A stretch of 7,997 nt of DNA, from contig CAYJGQ010000098.1 of the NCBI GenBank assembly GCA_964369885.1, positions 1-7,997 of the forward strand, written 5' to 3'. Below the pieces are notes generated by a model. It saw nothing but the letters and a program-made list of their open reading frames with translations. It ran no database searches and had not been told where the DNA came from. The position numbers and the translations under genes are program-made. The stretch is from Heteroruminococcus sp964369885. GTDB lineage: Bacteria > Bacillota > Clostridia > Oscillospirales > Ruminococcaceae. This document shows positions 5,169-7,997 of the stretch, piece by piece (positions within the stretch are counted from its first letter, which is position 1; the number at the start of each line of letters is the position of its first letter).

Positions 5169-7664
5169 ATGTTTGAATTTAACGGTTTTAGCCGTCGTAC
5201 AAATTTAATAATCAATCACAGTATTAGCCTTGCGGCATCGTTTGGTCACACCTATATTGGCAGTGAGCACCTCCTGCTTGGCATATTAAAGGATGGTAGC
5301 GGTGCGGCATTTCATGCGCTTTCGGGCAAAAACGTGACCTTTTTACCCTGCAAAGATGCCCTTTTGCGCCTGGTTGGCAGAGGTGCAACCTCCTGCCTAA
5401 CCAATGACGACTTTACCCCTCGCTGCAAAAAAATTCTTGAAAACGCCACGGTTATAGCCGCAAACAGCGCCCGTCCACATGTAGGACCTGAGGAACTTCT
5501 CACCTCCATACTACGGGAGGGTGATTGCCGTGCCAACGCCCTATTAAAGGGCATGGGCACCACGCCCGAGCAGGTGTTACTCTCGCTTCAGGCGCTACCC
5601 GGCGGCGAGTGTGCAGGCGAGCCCATAGGACCCGACAAGCGAATTCGTGGGGTGGCCCCTCCACGTCAGGTGCGCACCGCCGCACGCACAAACCTGCTGG
5701 ATCGTTACAGTCGTGACCTCACCGATCAGGCGCGCTTTGGGCGGCTTGACCCCGTGGTGGGGCGCGATAAAGAGATTGGGCGGGTGGTGCAGATACTCTC
5801 ACGACGTTCAAAAAACAATCCCTGTATTTTGGGCGAGGCCGGTGTGGGCAAAACCGCCATAGCCGAGGGACTGGCACAGGCCATTGTGGCCGGCAAGGTG
5901 CCCAGCAACCTAAAACACACCCGCCTGCTCTCACTGGATCTTAGCAGTATGGTGGCCGGCACAAAATACCGTGGCGACTTTGAGGAGCGCATCAAAAGCA
6001 TTGTTGAGGAGGTGGTGGCGGCCGGCAACATTGTGCTGTTTATAGACGAAATTCACAATATTATAGGTACCGGTGCCGCCGAGGGTGCCATTGATGCCGC
6101 CAACATTCTAAAACCACAACTTGCACGAGGAGAAATTCAGGTGGTGGGGGCCACCACCCTTTCGGAGTATCGCAAATATATTGAAAAGGATGCCGCACTT
6201 GAGCGTCGTTTTCAAAGTGTGGCGGTGGAGGAACCCAGCGAGGACATGGCCATAACTATATTAAACGGACTGCGCTCAAACTACGAGCGACATCACGGAC
6301 TTGCCATCAGCGACGAGGCCATAAAGGCGGCTGTGGCGCTCTCGGTGCGGTATCAGCCCGACCGCAGGCTTCCCGACAAGGCCATAGATCTTCTGGATGA
6401 GGCCTCGGCTCGTCTGCGTTTGACCAGCGTTGAAATCCCCCCAAATATCGAACAACTCGAGGCACGGCTTAGCACCACACTCGACAAAAAAGAGGCGGCG
6501 GTTTGTGGTCAGGATTACGAATTGGCCGCCACCCTGCGTGATGTAGAGCAGTCCATGCGCACCGAGCTTGCCTGTGCACGCCGACTTTGGCGTCAACGCA
6601 ACAATCGGGGTAGCTTGCAGGTAATGGGTGAGGACATTGCCGAACTGATGAGCGAGATCACCGGCATAGACAGCGCCGTAATTACCGAGGATCAAAGCCT
6701 GCGTCTTTTGCGCCTTGAGGAACTGCTTCACAACGAGGTTGTTGGACAGCAAGAGGCGGTAGGCTCGGTGGCCAGAGCAATTAGACGCAACCGTGTAGGG
6801 CTTCGTGACCCAAACAAACCCATCGGCTCATTTTTATTTCTCGGCCCCACCGGGGTTGGAAAGACACAGCTTTCAAAGGCGCTTTCCCACAATCTGTTTG
6901 GGGACGAAAAATCCCTCATCCGCCTTGATATGACCGAATATATGGAGGCGCATAGCCTTTCAAAGCTAATAGGTACGCCACCGGGATATGTCGGGCATGA
7001 TCAGGGTAGCCATGCGTTTGAACAAATTAGGCGCAGGCCATATTCGGTGGTATTGTTTGATGAGGTGGAAAAAGCCCACCCCGATTTGTGGGGTATTCTC
7101 CTTCAGGCCATGGACAACGGGGTTGTAACCGATGCCCAAGGGCGCAAGATAAATTTTCGCAATACCGTAATAATTCTAACCTCAAACCTTGGGTATCAGC
7201 ATATAACCGAGGGGCGAGAATTTGGTTTTGGTGGTGTGGATGATAACACACGAAAGGCTGTGATGAAAAAATCCGTCATGACCGAACTGCGCCGAACATT
7301 TCGCCCCGAGTTTATAAATCGCCTTGACGATATAATAATATTTGAAAAACTCTCACGCACCGAGGTGGAGCAGATTGCAGGACAGCTTTTGTCCCAGGTA
7401 ACACGCCGCCTTTTACAGCGTGGTATAGCCGCCGAGTTTTCAAAGGAAATGTTGGTAGCACTGACCGATCAGGGATTTGATCAGCAATACGGCGCACGCC
7501 CCCTGCACCGTGCAGTGCAGAATATTGTGGAAGACCCTCTTTCGACCGCCATACTAAAGGGTGAGCTAAAAAGCGGTGAAAAGGTGCGCTGTGGCTACCG
7601 TGACGGCCTGGTAATTGAGAAAATCCAAACCACAGCGGTGGGCGGCAATCCATTTATGGAGTAA
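5169..7664 (+). CDS. clpC: ClpC-type AAA+ unfoldase, ATP-binding subunit of a Clp protease
   Basis: The 831-residue protein has the complete ClpC layout. It begins with two Clp_N repeats (about 1-140) with the EHLLLG-type motif at 31-38 and a degenerate second copy at 105-112. The first AAA+ domain has Walker A GEAGVGKT (222-229), pore loop KYRG (266-269), Walker B FIDE (291-294) and arginine finger ALERRF (343-348). A middle domain (about 415-500) carries a UVR-like stretch (442-461). The second AAA+ domain has GPTGVGKT (559-566), GYVG (606-609), LFDEVEK (629-635), sensor 1 TSN (671-673), FRPEFINR (711-718) and sensor 2 GARPL (775-779). REFGFGG (683-689) sits where ClpC carries its ClpP-binding VGF/LGF loop, so pairing with ClpP is likely. 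All catalytic residues are present, so it should be active. Differences from typical ClpC are GEA instead of GEP in Walker A1, GHDQGS after the second pore loop, and AMDNGVVTD where VLEDGRLTD is usual. ctsR, mcsA and mcsB do not adjoin it, which suggests a divergent or second copy. Confidence 0.93.
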   Translation: MFEFNGFSRRTNLIINHSISLAASFGHTYIGSEHLLLGILKDGSGAAFHALSGKNVTFLPCKDALLRLVGRGATSCLTNDDFTPRCKKILENATVIAANSARPHVGPEELLTSILREGDCRANALLKGMGTTPEQVLLSLQALPGGECAGEPIGPDKRIRGVAPPRQVRTAARTNLLDRYSRDLTDQARFGRLDPVVGRDKEIGRVVQILSRRSKNNPCILGEAGVGKTAIAEGLAQAIVAGKVPSNLKHTRLLSLDLSSMVAGTKYRGDFEERIKSIVEEVVAAGNIVLFIDEIHNIIGTGAAEGAIDAANILKPQLARGEIQVVGATTLSEYRKYIEKDAALERRFQSVAVEEPSEDMAITILNGLRSNYERHHGLAISDEAIKAAVALSVRYQPDRRLPDKAIDLLDEASARLRLTSVEIPPNIEQLEARLSTTLDKKEAAVCGQDYELAATLRDVEQSMRTELACARRLWRQRNNRGSLQVMGEDIAELMSEITGIDSAVITEDQSLRLLRLEELLHNEVVGQQEAVGSVARAIRRNRVGLRDPNKPIGSFLFLGPTGVGKTQLSKALSHNLFGDEKSLIRLDMTEYMEAHSLSKLIGTPPGYVGHDQGSHAFEQIRRRPYSVVLFDEVEKAHPDLWGILLQAMDNGVVTDAQGRKINFRNTVIILTSNLGYQHITEGREFGFGGVDDNTRKAVMKKSVMTELRRTFRPEFINRLDDIIIFEKLSRTEVEQIAGQLLSQVTRRLLQRGIAAEFSKEMLVALTDQGFDQQYGARPLHRAVQNIVEDPLSTAILKGELKSGEKVRCGYRDGLVIEKIQTTAVGGNPFME

Positions 7665-7679
7665 TCCTGCATGCCGGGT

Positions 7680-7850
7680 GCGTGATCGCGGCGGAACTCT
7701 CCCCTCCCGTGCTGTGGGGCGCACTGTCCTCCCCCACAGGGGGAGGCGGCGGCCGCGTGATCGCGGCGGAACTCTCCCCCGTGCGTGGCCGCACTGGACG
7801 CTCCCCCCTCCCGTGCTGTGGGGCGCACTGTCCTCCCCCCCCGGGGGAGG
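7680..7850. repeat. Composite GC-rich repeat block with duplicated units and hairpins
   Basis: Unit A, a 25-bp sequence beginning GCGTGATCGCGG, occurs exactly at 7680-7704 and 7755-7779. Unit B, 35 bp containing CCGTGCTGTGGGGCGCACTG, occurs exactly at 7701-7735 and 7805-7839, with a degenerate third copy at about 7774-7806. Each full B unit runs into the same 8-bp hairpin CCTCCCCC/GGGGGAGG (7728-7746 and 7832-7850); the loop is ACA in one and CCC in the other. No T-run follows, so these are poor intrinsic terminators although they lie after the clp stop. Open frames across the block give Arg/Gly/Pro-rich products and are not credible genes. It appears to be a dispersed intergenic element that has partly duplicated in tandem. 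Confidence 0.75.
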
Positions 7851-7997
7851 CGACGCCGTAGGGTTTGATGAAGTGGGGTGACTTTGTGTGGCCGTGGGGT
7901 GTTTGTGCGGCTTTGGATTATGTGGATTTGTATGGGCAGGGCTTTGTGGTGGGGGGCAATATCTTTCTGATTTTACCTACATATAAATGATAAGTTT
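7851..7997. other. Non-coding right end with shared motif and G/T-rich tail
   Basis: The stretch opens with GTTTGATGAAGTGGGGTG (7863-7880), which closely matches 967-983 in the left island. Positions 7881 to about 7955 are strongly G/T-rich on the plus strand, with few C or A. The last 40 bases become AT-rich. I see no gene, RNA gene or clear terminator here; a gene could begin just outside the window. Confidence 0.5.

Noticed and set aside
6276..6752. 158-codon minus-strand open frame inside the clp gene
   Set aside because: It is a shadow of the clp reading frame, with no ribosome binding site or family resemblance.
7680..7850. CRISPR array
   Set aside because: There are only two or three unequal repeats, with no regular spacers and no cas genes nearby.
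7595..7881. Open frames over the right repeat block on both strands
   Set aside because: The products merely repeat the DNA repeat (for example GEFRRDH twice) and overlap the end of the clp gene.

Overview
The window looks like part of a chromosome from a low-to-medium GC Gram-positive bacterium, most likely an uncultured gut-type Clostridia (Bacillota). This rests on strong AGGAG-type ribosome binding sites, a ClpC-type Clp ATPase with a UVR-containing middle domain, a BspA-like leucine-rich-repeat secreted protein, a UMF1-family transporter and a small Cys/Gly-rich membrane protein of the YjcZ kind. Genus cannot be fixed from the sequence alone.

Layout, left to right. (1) 1-754, minus strand: the N-terminal 251 codons of a secreted LRR_5/BspA-like protein, cut by the window edge, with a good extended -10 promoter upstream. 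(2) 755-1210: a gene-free, GC-rich island made almost entirely of inverted repeats. It includes a perfectly paired 92-nt cloverleaf, an intrinsic terminator for the helicase, and a 31-bp tandem duplication that abuts the helicase stop codon. (3) 1211-2353, minus: a minimal DEAD-box RNA helicase starting at TTG. (4) 2561-4617, minus: a two-gene unit, a zinc-dependent phospholipase C-like hydrolase followed by a 12-TM UMF1-family MFS transporter, joined by an ATGA overlap and preceded by an extended -10 promoter. (5) 4772-4809: a perfect 38-bp palindrome acting as terminator of the next gene. (6) 4873-5040, minus: a 55-residue single-TM protein ending in CGCGC. (7) 5169-7664, plus, divergent from the small gene: an 831-residue ClpC-like unfoldase without the usual ctsR/mcsA/mcsB neighbours. 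(8) 7665-7997: a second GC-rich island of composite, partly tandem repeats, then a G/T-rich tail with no recognisable gene.

The protein-coding genes are mostly recognisable housekeeping or envelope functions: RNA remodelling, protein quality control, lipid hydrolysis and transport. They do not form one evident pathway. The only tight functional unit is the hydrolase/transporter pair. The least explained DNA lies in the two structured GC-rich islands. These share a GTTTGATGA(C/A)GTGGGG motif and look like members of a dispersed intergenic repeat family. I found no convincing new defence, CRISPR or mobile system. The cloverleaf element is the most unusual structure in the window.
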